This document shows positions 19,101 to 26,830 of a stretch of DNA of 64,000 nucleotides, piece after piece. The translations under genes and the position numbers were made by a program. The notes under the pieces were generated by a model. The model did not search any database and had not been told where the DNA came from. It was given only the letters and a program-made list of their open reading frames with translations. The stretch comes from Chitinophaga dinghuensis (GTDB lineage Bacteria > Bacteroidota > Bacteroidia > Chitinophagales > Chitinophagaceae), in the NCBI RefSeq assembly GCF_003259435.1, contig NZ_QLMA01000008.1:62001-126000 (forward strand), given 5' to 3'. Numbering within the stretch: the first letter of the stretch is position 1; each line of letters starts with the position of its first letter.

Positions 19101-19337
19101 AGCAATGTATTTACCATCGTGGCTCCATACAGGCATCATATCATGTGCCTCATGGATGGTGAGCGGAACGGCTACGCCGCCTTTCGCGTCCACGCGATAG
19201 ATATCACCCTTGTAACCAAAGGCTATGGTATTTCCATCGGGGGATATGGAGGGATTCCTTAGCCATAGGGCATTCTCCTGGGCATAGGAATTGGCAGCCA
19301 GTAGAAAAGCTGCACAACCAAATATAAATTTCTTCAT
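16113..19337 (-). CDS. Tricorn-like S41 protease with beta-propeller (copy 2)
   Basis: The protein has 1074 residues and the same domain order as copy 1: signal peptide, two beta-propellers, helical cap, PDZ and S41 domain. Its catalytic residues are Ser761-His762, Ser980-Asp981 and Glu1037. The two proteins are collinear and mostly identical by eye. Differences cluster in the linker after KDTSKTKGADSAAAKK (about residues 570-590) and in the loop where copy 1 reads VTVGWSNIAV and copy 2 reads FFGSNMAV. The genes have their own promoter and terminator. The enzyme probably degrades peptides in the periplasm. Both copies appear active rather than one decaying. Confidence 0.9.
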   Translation of the reverse strand: MKKFIFGCAAFLLAANSYAQENALWLRNPSISPDGNTIAFGYKGDIYRVDAKGGVAVPLTIHEAHDMMPVWSHDGKYIAFASDRYGNFDVFVMPATGGTPVRLTNNSAADYPYDFSPDNKQVLFGSVRNAPASSARFPYRVFRNLYTVPVTGGRSILLSAAGMDQAVYNKDGSKIIFQDRKGYEDPFRKHHTSSVTRDIWVMDVAKGSYDKVSTYEGEDREPVFGNNNDVYYLSEKGGISQNLFKSSLADKSKMEQLTSFTNHPVRNLTKASDNTFCFTYNGEVYTMKEGDKPRKVAVQIFNDGREGVVKNVPVAGNITEFAMSPDGKEMAFVARGEVYVTSVEGNMTKRITNTPQQERMIEWSPDGKRLIYAAERNGNWDIYQTTRVRKEESFFFNATLLKEEPLIATAAEEFQPKFSPDGKEVAYVENRNILKIFNLASGKSRTIMPEGHNHSYSDGDWSFNWSPDSKWILIDDERNGFFGSNMAVMPVTGNGTPFYPVNSGFGEGNGKWAAEGKLMTWTNDREGRKSLAKQGSRESDVYGVFLDQEAYDKFKLSKDEFALLKEAGDTKSKDTSKTKGADSAAAKKAFQPDFNNLETRRVRLTINSASIADYVVNKDASKVFYMASFEKGYDLWVTEPRTGETKILAKMGGSPGSIELSKDGNTLFVSNRGSVVKVDVNSGKVTPVGISTEMALNQAKEREYIYWHTWKQVKEKFYDPKLHGVDWKMYGDNYARFLPYISNNYDFQELLSELLGELNASHTGGRYSAFIPNGDVTASLGLLYDETSKADGLKVDEVIKGGPLDKAASKLRKGDIIEKIDGVAITSDIDWAVLLNRKTGTNVLLSIYNPDSKQRWDETVKPISVGEESGLMYKRWVSRMSDMVDKLSGGKVGYVHVEGMNDGAFRSVYDVVMGKNRGKKALIVDTRFNGGGWLHDDLMQFLSGKRYLDFAPQGNRLDGGEPMGIWQGPSCVVMSEGNYSDAFIFPYVYKQGKVGKLIGMPVPGTGTAVWWETQIDPTIVFGIPMIATIGKENRPTENLQVEPDIRVPLAYEEFLAGKDAQMEAAVKEMLKEVK

Positions 19338-19655
19338 AAGCGGTGCTTAAAGTTGTAAGATGCCGAATGTAATAAATTGTTACAGCTAATTCAAGCGTTT
19401 ATGTTATAAGCGGTCACAACGCTTAATGGAGGGAAAAGTGAGGGCCATTCCTATGCATGAAAAGTCTTACATTCGGTATATCACTTGATAAGCACATACG
19501 ATAGGCAATATTTTAACACCCAAAGTCATTTTTCAAACCGAATACATCAATATACTACCACATCATTAACATCTGATAAAGGATTGCTGATTCAGAGGTC
19601 ATTAAATTGAGCAAAATTCTTAAGCAACGACACGGAACCCTCAAAAAAGATCTTT
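19338..19655. other. Intergenic region before the hybrid kinase
   Basis: About 318 nt without a gene. The left 65 nt are homologous to the region before tricorn copy 1 and hold its promoter. The rest is AT-rich, and I see no RNA or ORF in it. It presumably contains the start signals of the kinase gene at 19656. Confidence 0.5.
19364..19394 (-). promoter_or_regulatory. Putative promoter of tricorn copy 2
   Basis: On the minus strand TTG-N20-TACATTCG, conserved in position and spacing with the promoter before copy 1. Confidence 0.5.
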
Positions 19656-21428
19656 ATGCAATTGTTCTCCCCTGCTCTCAGATTTCTGAATAAGATCAGA
19701 AATGCTGGCGTAGTAGATGCAAAACAACCTGGAAGACGCCCTATTCAATACATTAACATACTGGCCTTTCTCACAAGTACGCTGGTATTCTTACTGGGAG
19801 GCGTATTTTATGCGCAGGTAAAAAGCCTATACATTTTGATGCCGCTGGTACTGGAAGGATTTGGCATGTTGGGCGTTATTGCCTGTAATGCCCGCAAGCG
19901 ATACAATGGCGCTAATTTTCTCATGTTCGCCATCCATTATATAGCTGCTGGTTACTGGACTACTTTGTTAGGCAATGCGATTCCCATTGAAGTAGTTATC
20001 GCTTTCCTATTGATATTTCTCACCTGCGGCTCTTTCCTGGTGTATAAAGACAGGCGGATCAGGGTGTATTCCTTACTGGCCATTGGCGTTTTACTTACCA
20101 TCATTCAATGCAATACTTATTTCCGGTGGCTGGTACCTATTCCCCTGGAGCCACAGGCAGCATTTATTATGCGGTTATGTACCACGGGAGGAATGTTGAT
20201 TTTTATATTGTTTGTTATTTATGCTTTTGTACGGGAGATAGATATCCTCTTGCATAGTTTACGGCAATCTAACAGCGTATTGATGGCCAATGCCGCTTTT
20301 CTCCGGGAAACCTTCCATGAACTGCGGACGCCATTGAACAGTATCTTCGGGGCGGCGCAGTTGTTGGATATTCAAATGCAGGAGCGCACCAATGATCCCG
20401 TGGTGAAAGAAATAGCGCCGGAGATCCGGAATATGCTGGGTTCCGGGTTGCTGGCAAAAGAGATTATAGACAATGTGCTGGACTTCAAAAAAATTGAAGC
20501 GGGGAAGTTTTATGAGATCAAGGCAGAGAAAATGAATTTACAGCAGTGTATGGAACAGTGTATCCGCATGAATCAGTATGTTGCCAATCTGCGCAACATC
20601 ACGATTCGCCTGGATTACCAGTTGCCTGCCGCCGGAGCAGTTTGTGATGAAATTATATTCAAGAAGATTTTTAATAATCTGTTGTCCAATGCTGTGAAAT
20701 TTGCGGCCGACAAATCAGCCGTATTAATCACCGCGACGCCTACTGCCAATGGCGGCTCTTTTAGCATTCAAAATCAGGGGACCGTCAGTCAGGATAAGAT
20801 TAAGACCATGTTTCTGCCTTTTGAATCAGAGCGCAACAACTTCATGGAAGGAACGGGCATCGGCCTACATCTTACCCAACACCTGATTGAAATCCTTAAT
20901 GGACGCATCATTGTATCCTGTGATGGCAAGGACACGGTGTTTACTTTTCATCTTCCGTTTGAAAGTTGTCAGATCAATCGTTCGAAAGTGGAATCTATGG
21001 GCGTTAATCCTACTGAGTTTGCAGGTATCCGCGCCGTCATTGTGGACGACAATGAAATGAACCAACACATCCTGCAGAAATTTGTATCCAGAACCGGCGC
21101 CAGTACGGTGGTTTGTGCCAATGGTAAAGAAGGGCTGGATGCTACTATTTCAGAGCGGCCAGATATTATCATTTCAGACGCGCATATGCCGGTAATGGAT
21201 GGGAAGCAAATGTTGGAGCAGATCAGGGAGATACCCGGACTGGCAGATATTCCGATAATAATAGTTTCGGGAGATGCCTTCAATAATTACAATGCTGACG
21301 AATCTGAAATAATGATCAAGGCCGGAGCGAATGCCTATCTGAAGAAACCCGTATCATTCAGGGAACTATATAATGTCATGAAATTGCATCTCCCGAAAAA
21401 ATCACCTGTACCTGAGGATCAGGATTGA
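19656..21428 (+). CDS. Hybrid sensor histidine kinase/response regulator
   Basis: The protein has 590 residues. The N-terminal membrane domain has about six helices (residues 30-190) and no large periplasmic sensor, so it probably senses a membrane or intracellular signal. The HisKA domain has the phospho-acceptor His221 in FHELRTPLNS. The HATPase domain has FNNLLSNAVKFA (N box) and GTGIGLHL (G box). A C-terminal receiver domain (from about residue 460) has Asp508 in ISDAHMPVMDG and the Lys in YLKKPVS. No output domain or separate response regulator is adjacent. Its 3' end overlaps the convergent terpene synthase gene by 10 nt. Confidence 0.93.
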   Translation: MQLFSPALRFLNKIRNAGVVDAKQPGRRPIQYINILAFLTSTLVFLLGGVFYAQVKSLYILMPLVLEGFGMLGVIACNARKRYNGANFLMFAIHYIAAGYWTTLLGNAIPIEVVIAFLLIFLTCGSFLVYKDRRIRVYSLLAIGVLLTIIQCNTYFRWLVPIPLEPQAAFIMRLCTTGGMLIFILFVIYAFVREIDILLHSLRQSNSVLMANAAFLRETFHELRTPLNSIFGAAQLLDIQMQERTNDPVVKEIAPEIRNMLGSGLLAKEIIDNVLDFKKIEAGKFYEIKAEKMNLQQCMEQCIRMNQYVANLRNITIRLDYQLPAAGAVCDEIIFKKIFNNLLSNAVKFAADKSAVLITATPTANGGSFSIQNQGTVSQDKIKTMFLPFESERNNFMEGTGIGLHLTQHLIEILNGRIIVSCDGKDTVFTFHLPFESCQINRSKVESMGVNPTEFAGIRAVIVDDNEMNQHILQKFVSRTGASTVVCANGKEGLDATISERPDIIISDAHMPVMDGKQMLEQIREIPGLADIPIIIVSGDAFNNYNADESEIMIKAGANAYLKKPVSFRELYNVMKLHLPKKSPVPEDQD

Positions 21429-22366
21429 TATCTGGCCGTATCTACAATAGCCCAGTCAAAATAGGCTTTGATAACCGTATACAATCCGTCGATATATTCT
21501 TCCAACTGTCTGTTTACCGTACTGCTCCAGTGTGGAAATTGCAGGCGTAAATCGTCCATGGTAGACAGGTTGCGGTGATACTGTTCCCTGATTTCTGTAA
21601 TGGCGTCATCGAGGGAGATCTGTAATTCACGCTGATAGATAAATACAAGATTGAGACCTTTTGTCTTAAGGGCTTTTTCTCTTTCCAGAGAGTGGAGATC
21701 ATTCGCCAGATTTGCGGTCAGATTGAGTAATAGTTCGATTTCTTTCAGCACCGGATGGTTATATACGTCTTCCGGTAGTTGAACGCCTTTGAAAATGCTA
21801 ATTAGTGGGAACATAATATAGAAGCCTGTTTTAGGCCGTTGTTCCAGGTATTCACGAATAGAGGGCTCGTATCCATTCACTTGCATGTCTATCTCCCATA
21901 AACATTCTTCAAAATACATGACCATATAATCTCCGAACTGCTGGTACAGATAAGGAGTGCTGACAGATTTAAATCTGAACATAATATCCTGCAAACTCTC
22001 ATTCAACACCTGATGTAGTGAGGAAGTAAAGGTAATTCCGCCCTTGCGGATAATGGAGATAAATCCATTGAGCATTTCTTTTAGTACAGCCGCCTCCATG
22101 CTGTTGGAGGATGCACGGTCGCACTGATCATCTACAGTAAAGAGCCAGGCTATCAGATCGCCTACGATACACAGGTCGTCATATCCGGCTTCAGGGTATT
22201 CACGGGCAGCATAAAATCCAAATTTGGCTTTGTTAAAAAACCTTGTTTTGTCGTCGTTGATCAAGCTAAATTGTTTCGCCCATTCTGTGGTGTGTTCTTG
22301 AATCTGAGATGCAAACGGACTAATTAAAGATACGGTGGGGAACTCAAGGTTCAGGATATTTTCCAT
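21419..22366 (-). CDS. Class I terpene synthase
   Basis: The protein has 315 residues, within the normal bacterial range. All class I cyclase signatures are present in order. The Asp-rich motif DDQCD is at 79-83. The pyrophosphate-sensing Arg is at 177 (EQRPKTG). The NSE triad NDLHSLERE is at 222-230, giving Asn222, Ser226 and Glu230. The C-terminal Arg-Tyr is at 312-313. It would bind three Mg ions and ionise a prenyl diphosphate, probably C15 or C20, in the cytoplasm. No prenyltransferase, P450 or methyltransferase is adjacent, so any precursor comes from elsewhere. It converges on the hybrid kinase with a 10-nt overlap. The product cannot be predicted. Confidence 0.93.
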   Translation of the reverse strand: MENILNLEFPTVSLISPFASQIQEHTTEWAKQFSLINDDKTRFFNKAKFGFYAAREYPEAGYDDLCIVGDLIAWLFTVDDQCDRASSNSMEAAVLKEMLNGFISIIRKGGITFTSSLHQVLNESLQDIMFRFKSVSTPYLYQQFGDYMVMYFEECLWEIDMQVNGYEPSIREYLEQRPKTGFYIMFPLISIFKGVQLPEDVYNHPVLKEIELLLNLTANLANDLHSLEREKALKTKGLNLVFIYQRELQISLDDAITEIREQYHRNLSTMDDLRLQFPHWSSTVNRQLEEYIDGLYTVIKAYFDWAIVDTARYQS

Positions 22367-22758
22367 AAGAGTTAGCGCTTTTAATTAAGTGAATCAATAA
22401 TAAAAGAATAGAGCTATTGCTACCGGGGAACAGCATGGCCATGGGGGAACCACGGATTAGGATTGACATAAGATGAGGATTTAACAGTTATTAATAAGAG
22501 AAAACAGTTACACACTCCTGAATCAGGCAGTTTGAGGGAAAGAAAGAATAAAGTTTGGGCATTGAGGGTGCCACGAAGCCAGAGAAGGCGTTGCTAATTT
22601 GTACGATAATTTAACTAAATAAGACAAATTATCCTCATCATTAACAAATTATCTCCCGTTAAATTTTAGGAAACAGTGTATTGATGGGAGAAAGAAGCAC
22701 AAAAAAAAATCGAAACCATGTTGGTTTCGATTTTAAAAATGATGGGTTTAGGTAGACG
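22367..22758. other. Intergenic region upstream of the terpene synthase
   Basis: About 390 nt. It contains the upstream region of the terpene synthase, a 10-bp palindrome CATGGCCATG near 22434, a twice-occurring ACAAATTATC (about 22624 and 22643), and at its right end the terminator of the lipoprotein gene. I see no coding sequence and no exact TAnnTTTG element for the synthase. Confidence 0.4.
22706..22734 (-). terminator. Terminator of the lipoprotein gene at 22759
   Basis: A perfect 12-bp stem (AAAATCGAAACC with its complement) has a 5-nt loop. On the minus strand it is followed by a long T-run. Confidence 0.85.
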
Positions 22759-23631
22759 TTATGTAGTCTTATACATATACCATCCATCGCCCAGATCGCG
22801 CAGCATTATCAGGGATGAATCGTACAGGTCCGGCAGATGTGACTTATCAGGAACATACAGGTATCCTACCATGTTGTCCATCATACCGCCGATCACAAAA
22901 GTGATGCATTGCGGATCGCCCCATTCGCCGGCATAAATATTTTCAATCAGTAAAGCCTTCCCGGCATTGGCTTGTTGCTTCATCAATTTCACCGGCGACT
23001 CCAAACTATGTGTACCCATGGCCGTTACTTCTTTCAACGCTTCATTTTTCAGGGTATCGAAAGCGGCCTTGTTATCTTTAAAATGTTGCACAATAGTATC
23101 ATCCAAGGCTAGTACCAGGCGAAGGTTTCCTATGAGAAAATGATAATCGTCCATGGAGGTAAGCATTTTCAGCGCATTACCTTCCCTATCCTGCTGGGCT
23201 GCGGTGATCAGCGTATCGAGGTACCCTTGCGGCATTTGTTCCAGTTCTTCCAGTTGTACCTGCATCATACCTGTCATCGCCAGAGAACTGACCGTTTGCA
23301 ATTTCCAGGTAGTGTCTTTCAACATTTGCAGGTACCAGTCCTCTCCTCTTCCGGCGGAATCTATCACAGTCATATTAATCAAAGCCATAGAATCCTGTTG
23401 GTCCAGGACGCGGAACCGCAGGTGTGCATGTTTCAGATCTTGTCCGTTAGGGGTACCGTCATACTCTCCGGTCATGTAACGATACATGTCTGGCACAGAG
23501 TCGGGCCCAAAGATCAGTTTTGCAACATCCAGCGGAGAAGTAGGATGTCTGTTCGGCGTGTTCGTATGACAGCTGAAACAAAAAAGGCAAAACAGGGGAA
23601 TTAACGCCAATAAGATAGTTAACTTTCTCAT
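22759..23631 (-). CDS. Hypothetical lipoprotein
   Basis: The protein has 290 residues. A lipoprotein signal peptide ends at Cys21 (CLFCFSC). The mature part is predicted mixed alpha/beta. A segment from about residue 50 to 110 (YMTGEYDGTPNGQDL, LRFRVLDQQDSMALINMTV) looks like a lipocalin- or NTF2-like beta sheet. The C-terminus (GGMMDNMVGYLYVPDKSHLP, then GWYMYKTT) is again beta-rich. I recognise no family. It is monocistronic with a strong terminator and diverges from the DinB-like gene. Confidence 0.55.
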   Translation of the reverse strand: MRKLTILLALIPLFCLFCFSCHTNTPNRHPTSPLDVAKLIFGPDSVPDMYRYMTGEYDGTPNGQDLKHAHLRFRVLDQQDSMALINMTVIDSAGRGEDWYLQMLKDTTWKLQTVSSLAMTGMMQVQLEELEQMPQGYLDTLITAAQQDREGNALKMLTSMDDYHFLIGNLRLVLALDDTIVQHFKDNKAAFDTLKNEALKEVTAMGTHSLESPVKLMKQQANAGKALLIENIYAGEWGDPQCITFVIGGMMDNMVGYLYVPDKSHLPDLYDSSLIMLRDLGDGWYMYKTT

Positions 23632-23748
23632 GATAAACAGGTTTTATCAGGATGGTTTGTACGTAAAGATACGAATAACATTTTTGTCATATGTCAATTC
23701 TAAAAACGGCTTATATTTATCGGATAAATTATTTAACCCAACAATTAT

Positions 23749-24195
23749 ATGGACAGACCCGCTGTAGACCGACTGGAATGGCTCTTACGCCACCTCCCAT
23801 CCACATTTGAACAATGGTCAGAGACGGAATGGGAAACCCCTTATGGTCCTGGAAAATGGACTAAAAAACAGGTAATTGGCCATCTGATAGACAGTGCCAC
23901 TAATAATCATCAGCGATTTGTAAGGATACAATTTGAGGATGTGCCTGTAATCCGTTATGCGCAGAATGACTGGAATACCTTTAGTTATCATGCCCAACAG
24001 GAAGGCGCCTTACTGGCCGCCACCTGGAAGCAGTATAACTTGTTTCTGCTGGCCCTGCTGCGACAGATTCCCGAATCGGCGCTGGAGAGAACCGGTATTG
24101 GCGGCGAGGGCAAGCCTTTTACCCTTGCTTACATCGTAGATGATTATGTAGAACACATGGAACATCACCTTTCACAAATAATGGAATACAAATAA
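23749..24195 (+). CDS. DinB superfamily protein (DinB_2 type)
   Basis: The protein has 148 residues. The metal-binding histidines of the DinB/YfiT four-helix bundle are evident: His45 in KKQVIGHLIDSA, and His136 with His139/140 in YVEHMEHHLSQI. WTKKQVIGHLIDSATNN is a family signature. Some relatives act as thiol transferases that use bacillithiol or similar cofactors; the substrate here is unknown. The downstream esterase starts 3 nt after its stop, so the genes are co-transcribed. It is distinct from the DinB-like protein at 1962. Confidence 0.85.
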   Translation: MDRPAVDRLEWLLRHLPSTFEQWSETEWETPYGPGKWTKKQVIGHLIDSATNNHQRFVRIQFEDVPVIRYAQNDWNTFSYHAQQEGALLAATWKQYNLFLLALLRQIPESALERTGIGGEGKPFTLAYIVDDYVEHMEHHLSQIMEYK

Positions 24196-24198
24196 AAT

Positions 24199-25020
24199 AT
24201 GAGAAAAATTATATTATCGGCGGTCTTGCTATGTGGCAGTATATTTTCCCAGGCACAAACTGTGAAGCCTTTACAAATTGGAAATATCGTAACCCTGCAT
24301 TCCGCCTTTCTGCGGGAAGACAGGGACATCAATATCTGGTTGCCGGCGGGTTATCAGCCGGATAGCATCAGCTATCCAGTGATTTATTTGCTGGATGGAG
24401 GTATGCAGGAAGATTTTCATCATATCAGCGGACTGGTACAATTCCTCACTATGACCAATCAGTTGCCTGCCAGCATAGTGGTAGGGATTTGTAATAAAGA
24501 TCGTAAGCATGATTTCACCTTCCCTACTACCAATGCAAAGGATAAAAAGGCGTATCCTACCACGGGAGGTTCTGCGCCATTTATCAGCTTCCTGCAACAG
24601 GAACTGATTCCTTATATCAAGCAACATTATGCAGTGAGTACGCAACGGACCGTAGTGGGGCAGTCGCTCGGCGGACTCCTGGCTACAGAGATACTCACCC
24701 GCACCCCGGATATGTTCAATAATTATGTTATTGTGAGTCCAAGTCTCTGGTGGGATGACGAATCATTACTGAAAAAGGTAACGCCTGCTATCAGCAATTA
24801 CAAGGGGCAGCCATTGCGTATATGCATTAGCGTAGGCAAGGAAGGAAAGGTCATGGAAGAGGATGCGCGGAATTTGTATCAAACAATACAAGCGGCAGGC
24901 AATAATCGCATTACGGTTGGGTTTACGCCATTGGAGGCAGAAAACCACCTGACCATATTACATAATGCCGCTTATAAGTCTTTATCCTGGCTGGCAGATT
25001 CCACTCATGCTACCAAATAG
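24199..25020 (+). CDS. Secreted esterase, Fes/esterase-D-like alpha/beta hydrolase
   Basis: The protein has 273 residues with a signal peptide (cleavage after FSQA, about residue 19). VIYLLDGG and the nucleophile elbow GQSLGG (Ser156) are typical of the putative-esterase family that includes enterochelin esterase and esterase D. ENHLTILH supplies the likely catalytic His near the C-terminus. Periplasmic members hydrolyse siderophores or acylated sugars, and the substrate is not evident from the neighbours. It is the second gene of the operon started by the DinB-like gene. Confidence 0.85.
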   Translation: MRKIILSAVLLCGSIFSQAQTVKPLQIGNIVTLHSAFLREDRDINIWLPAGYQPDSISYPVIYLLDGGMQEDFHHISGLVQFLTMTNQLPASIVVGICNKDRKHDFTFPTTNAKDKKAYPTTGGSAPFISFLQQELIPYIKQHYAVSTQRTVVGQSLGGLLATEILTRTPDMFNNYVIVSPSLWWDDESLLKKVTPAISNYKGQPLRICISVGKEGKVMEEDARNLYQTIQAAGNNRITVGFTPLEAENHLTILHNAAYKSLSWLADSTHATK

Positions 25021-25030
25021 AGATTCTGCT

Positions 25031-25038
25031 TAAATTTG
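25031..25038 (+). promoter_or_regulatory. Bacteroidota -7 element of the Pth2 gene
   Basis: TAAATTTG is an exact match and lies 18 nt before the ATG at 25057. It overlaps the alternative TTG start at 25036, which is therefore unlikely to be used. Confidence 0.5.
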
Positions 25039-25056
25039 CGGAAATTAGTATTGAAT

Positions 25057-25452
25057 ATGTCGTCCAGGAATATCAAGCAGGTCATTGTGATGCGTAAGGA
25101 TCTGAATATGCGTAAAGGTAAAATGATTGCACAGGGAGCTCATGCCGCTATGGCTTTTCTTACGAAGCAGGCTACAGTAGAAGGGCATACATTACATACG
25201 CCTTTGCGGAACCCGGAAGAGGTACAGGAGTGGATGACCTTGGGCTTTACGAAAATATGTCTGAGTGTGGATTCCGAGGAAGAACTGGTACGCGTATACG
25301 AACAGGCAGTGGAAGATGGGCTAAACGCCACGCTGATCACGGATTCCGGGCTAACGGAGTTTGGCGGAATTCCTACCAAAACCTGTTGTGCCATTGGGCC
25401 GAACCGGAATGAAGATATAGACCGGATTACCAAGGATTTAAAATTATTATAA
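25057..25452 (+). CDS. Peptidyl-tRNA hydrolase, Pth2 (archaeal/eukaryotic) family
   Basis: The protein has 131 residues from the ATG at 25057. The Pth2 signature is clear: IKQVIVMRKDLNMRKGKMI, then AQGAHAAM, then ITDSGLTEFGGIPTKTCCAIG near the C-terminus, ending RITKDLKLL. Pth2 releases peptides from peptidyl-tRNA. It is the standard enzyme of archaea and eukaryotes, while most bacteria rely on the unrelated Pth1. Because bacteria normally keep Pth1 too, this is likely an extra enzyme, possibly with a different substrate. It has its own promoter and a strong terminator. Confidence 0.88.
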   Translation: MSSRNIKQVIVMRKDLNMRKGKMIAQGAHAAMAFLTKQATVEGHTLHTPLRNPEEVQEWMTLGFTKICLSVDSEEELVRVYEQAVEDGLNATLITDSGLTEFGGIPTKTCCAIGPNRNEDIDRITKDLKLL

Positions 25453-25456
25453 CAGA

Positions 25457-25486
25457 AAAAAGAGCGCCGGTTATGGCGCTCTTTTT
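25457..25486. terminator. Bidirectional terminator
   Basis: A 12-bp stem (AAAAAGAGCGCC with its complement) has a 6-nt loop and is flanked by A- and T-runs. It serves both Pth2 and the convergent DUF3472 gene. Confidence 0.88.
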
Positions 25487-25516
25487 TTATCTATAAGGTA
25501 TCTGTCGGTTGGTTAA

Positions 25517-26830
25517 TCAGGGTAATGTGGTAAGGTCTACAGTTGGCGCAACGCCAGTGGCGGTGCGGGTAAATGTAGTATTGTAATTAATGTAGTTAGA
25601 GAAGAAGCCTCCGTTTTGCAGGAAGAATCTGCCGGTACTGCTATCTACTCCGCCGGCGTAGTCGCGGCGTTGATCGTTGGTAGCTGTAGCGTCGGCGGTA
25701 AATTTGGCGCTGGTCAGCTCTGTCCATACGCCGGTAGTGGAACGAATCCAGGAATTGCTATACTGGCCGCTTCTGCCGAGATAGCCATTTGTATCCGTGA
25801 AGTTTTCCAGGAAGGAATAGAGTCCGCCGAGATAGGTGGTGGTGTTCGGTTGTTTCCAGGTAGCGATAAAGCGCCAGGAGCTGGTTTCAGGCGTATAAAT
25901 CCAGGAAGAGAAATCTGTTCCTCCGGCGCCATCGGGGAGTACGTGGGTAAGGAACTTATAAGTGGTTCCTGCCTGCCAGTTGAACACCAGGTAGCTTTGT
26001 CCGCCGGTGCCTTCACCGCCGAAAGTATTATCCACTACGTTGGTTCCTTTACGCACCAGGGTTGTTTTTCCAACGGATGGATCCCAGATGGAGAAGAGCA
26101 CGCGTCTTTCCGTAGCGCTGTTTACCTGAATACCGAAATATCCGCCGTTGAAACCATTGCTCATAAAATAGGAGCCGATTTGATCCTGGCCGGAAGGTAC
26201 GGTCACCTCGTTGTAGAACCATTCTGCCGTAGTACCGGAAGGAATGGTGTAATTGAGGTGAACGGAAGGACCGCGTCTGGACCAGTAATAATTGGAGGCA
26301 TCGTTGGCATATACTACATTATTGGCCGTAGCGGTGCCGCTGATAATGATATTGGATACGTCGCCGAAGTAGCCGCCTGATTTGCTGACACCTTGCAGAT
26401 CTACTTTCACATAGCCGGTGCTGGTAACATTCACTGTACCCACTGTATAATCCGTATAGGCGGTACCCGTTATGGTCTGATTAAAAGAGGTGCCGTTCAC
26501 TGTTACTTTAATAACGCTGGTACCAGAGGGTACTTTCACTCTTACGCCGATGGTAAGGGTACCGGTGAGGCCAAGTCGGAAATAGGTACTGGTAACGCTG
26601 TTGGCGTTGGTCCAGTTGCCCAGGCCGTTGGAGGTTATTACCTCTGGCGCGCCGGAAGGCAGGGTGGTAACGAAACCGTTGCCAGCGAGGGGTACCAGGT
26701 AGCTGGAGGCGGCTGGTACTGTTTCTGCTTTAGCGCCGTTGGCAGCAGGTAATGCTTGCTGGTTTTTACTGCAGGACAGGAGGCCAACAGCCATCAAGAG
26801 GGTAAAAATAAACCGGATGTTCATTTTCAT
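25517..26830 (-). CDS. Lipoprotein with DUF5077 and DUF3472 domains
   Basis: The protein has 437 residues. The lipoprotein signal ends in LLSCSK with lipid-Cys at about residue 20. The N-terminal half, from YLVPLAGNGF through GYFGDVSNIIIS, matches a DUF5077-type beta-sandwich. The C-terminal half (about 175-350, with SVHLNYTIPSG, FNGGYFGIQVNS and FSIWDP) is the DUF3472 domain. Proteins with this pair are common and secreted in Bacteroidota and are thought to bind or process glycans, but I know of no proven activity. There is no SusC/SusD pair next to it. The sequence is rich in Thr, Ser, Gly and Tyr, as in surface beta-sandwich proteins. Confidence 0.8.
   Translation of the reverse strand: MKMNIRFIFTLLMAVGLLSCSKNQQALPAANGAKAETVPAASSYLVPLAGNGFVTTLPSGAPEVITSNGLGNWTNANSVTSTYFRLGLTGTLTIGVRVKVPSGTSVIKVTVNGTSFNQTITGTAYTDYTVGTVNVTSTGYVKVDLQGVSKSGGYFGDVSNIIISGTATANNVVYANDASNYYWSRRGPSVHLNYTIPSGTTAEWFYNEVTVPSGQDQIGSYFMSNGFNGGYFGIQVNSATERRVLFSIWDPSVGKTTLVRKGTNVVDNTFGGEGTGGQSYLVFNWQAGTTYKFLTHVLPDGAGGTDFSSWIYTPETSSWRFIATWKQPNTTTYLGGLYSFLENFTDTNGYLGRSGQYSNSWIRSTTGVWTELTSAKFTADATATNDQRRDYAGGVDSSTGRFFLQNGGFFSNYINYNTTFTRTATGVAPTVDLTTLP

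Noticed and set aside
12756..19262. Long antisense frames inside the tricorn-like genes (up to 332 residues, e.g. 16296-17294 and 17976-18875)
   Set aside because: The opposite strand carries full-length intact proteases, and equivalent antisense frames occur in both copies simply because the genes are homologous; their products resemble no protein.
22620..22660. Repeat of ACAAATTATC, as in a CRISPR or iteron array
   Set aside because: There are only two short copies at irregular spacing in AT-rich sequence.
25616..26380. 254-residue plus-strand frame
   Set aside because: It is antisense to the DUF3472 lipoprotein; its Gly/Ile/Ala-rich product reflects the complement of the Thr/Ser/Gly-rich gene.
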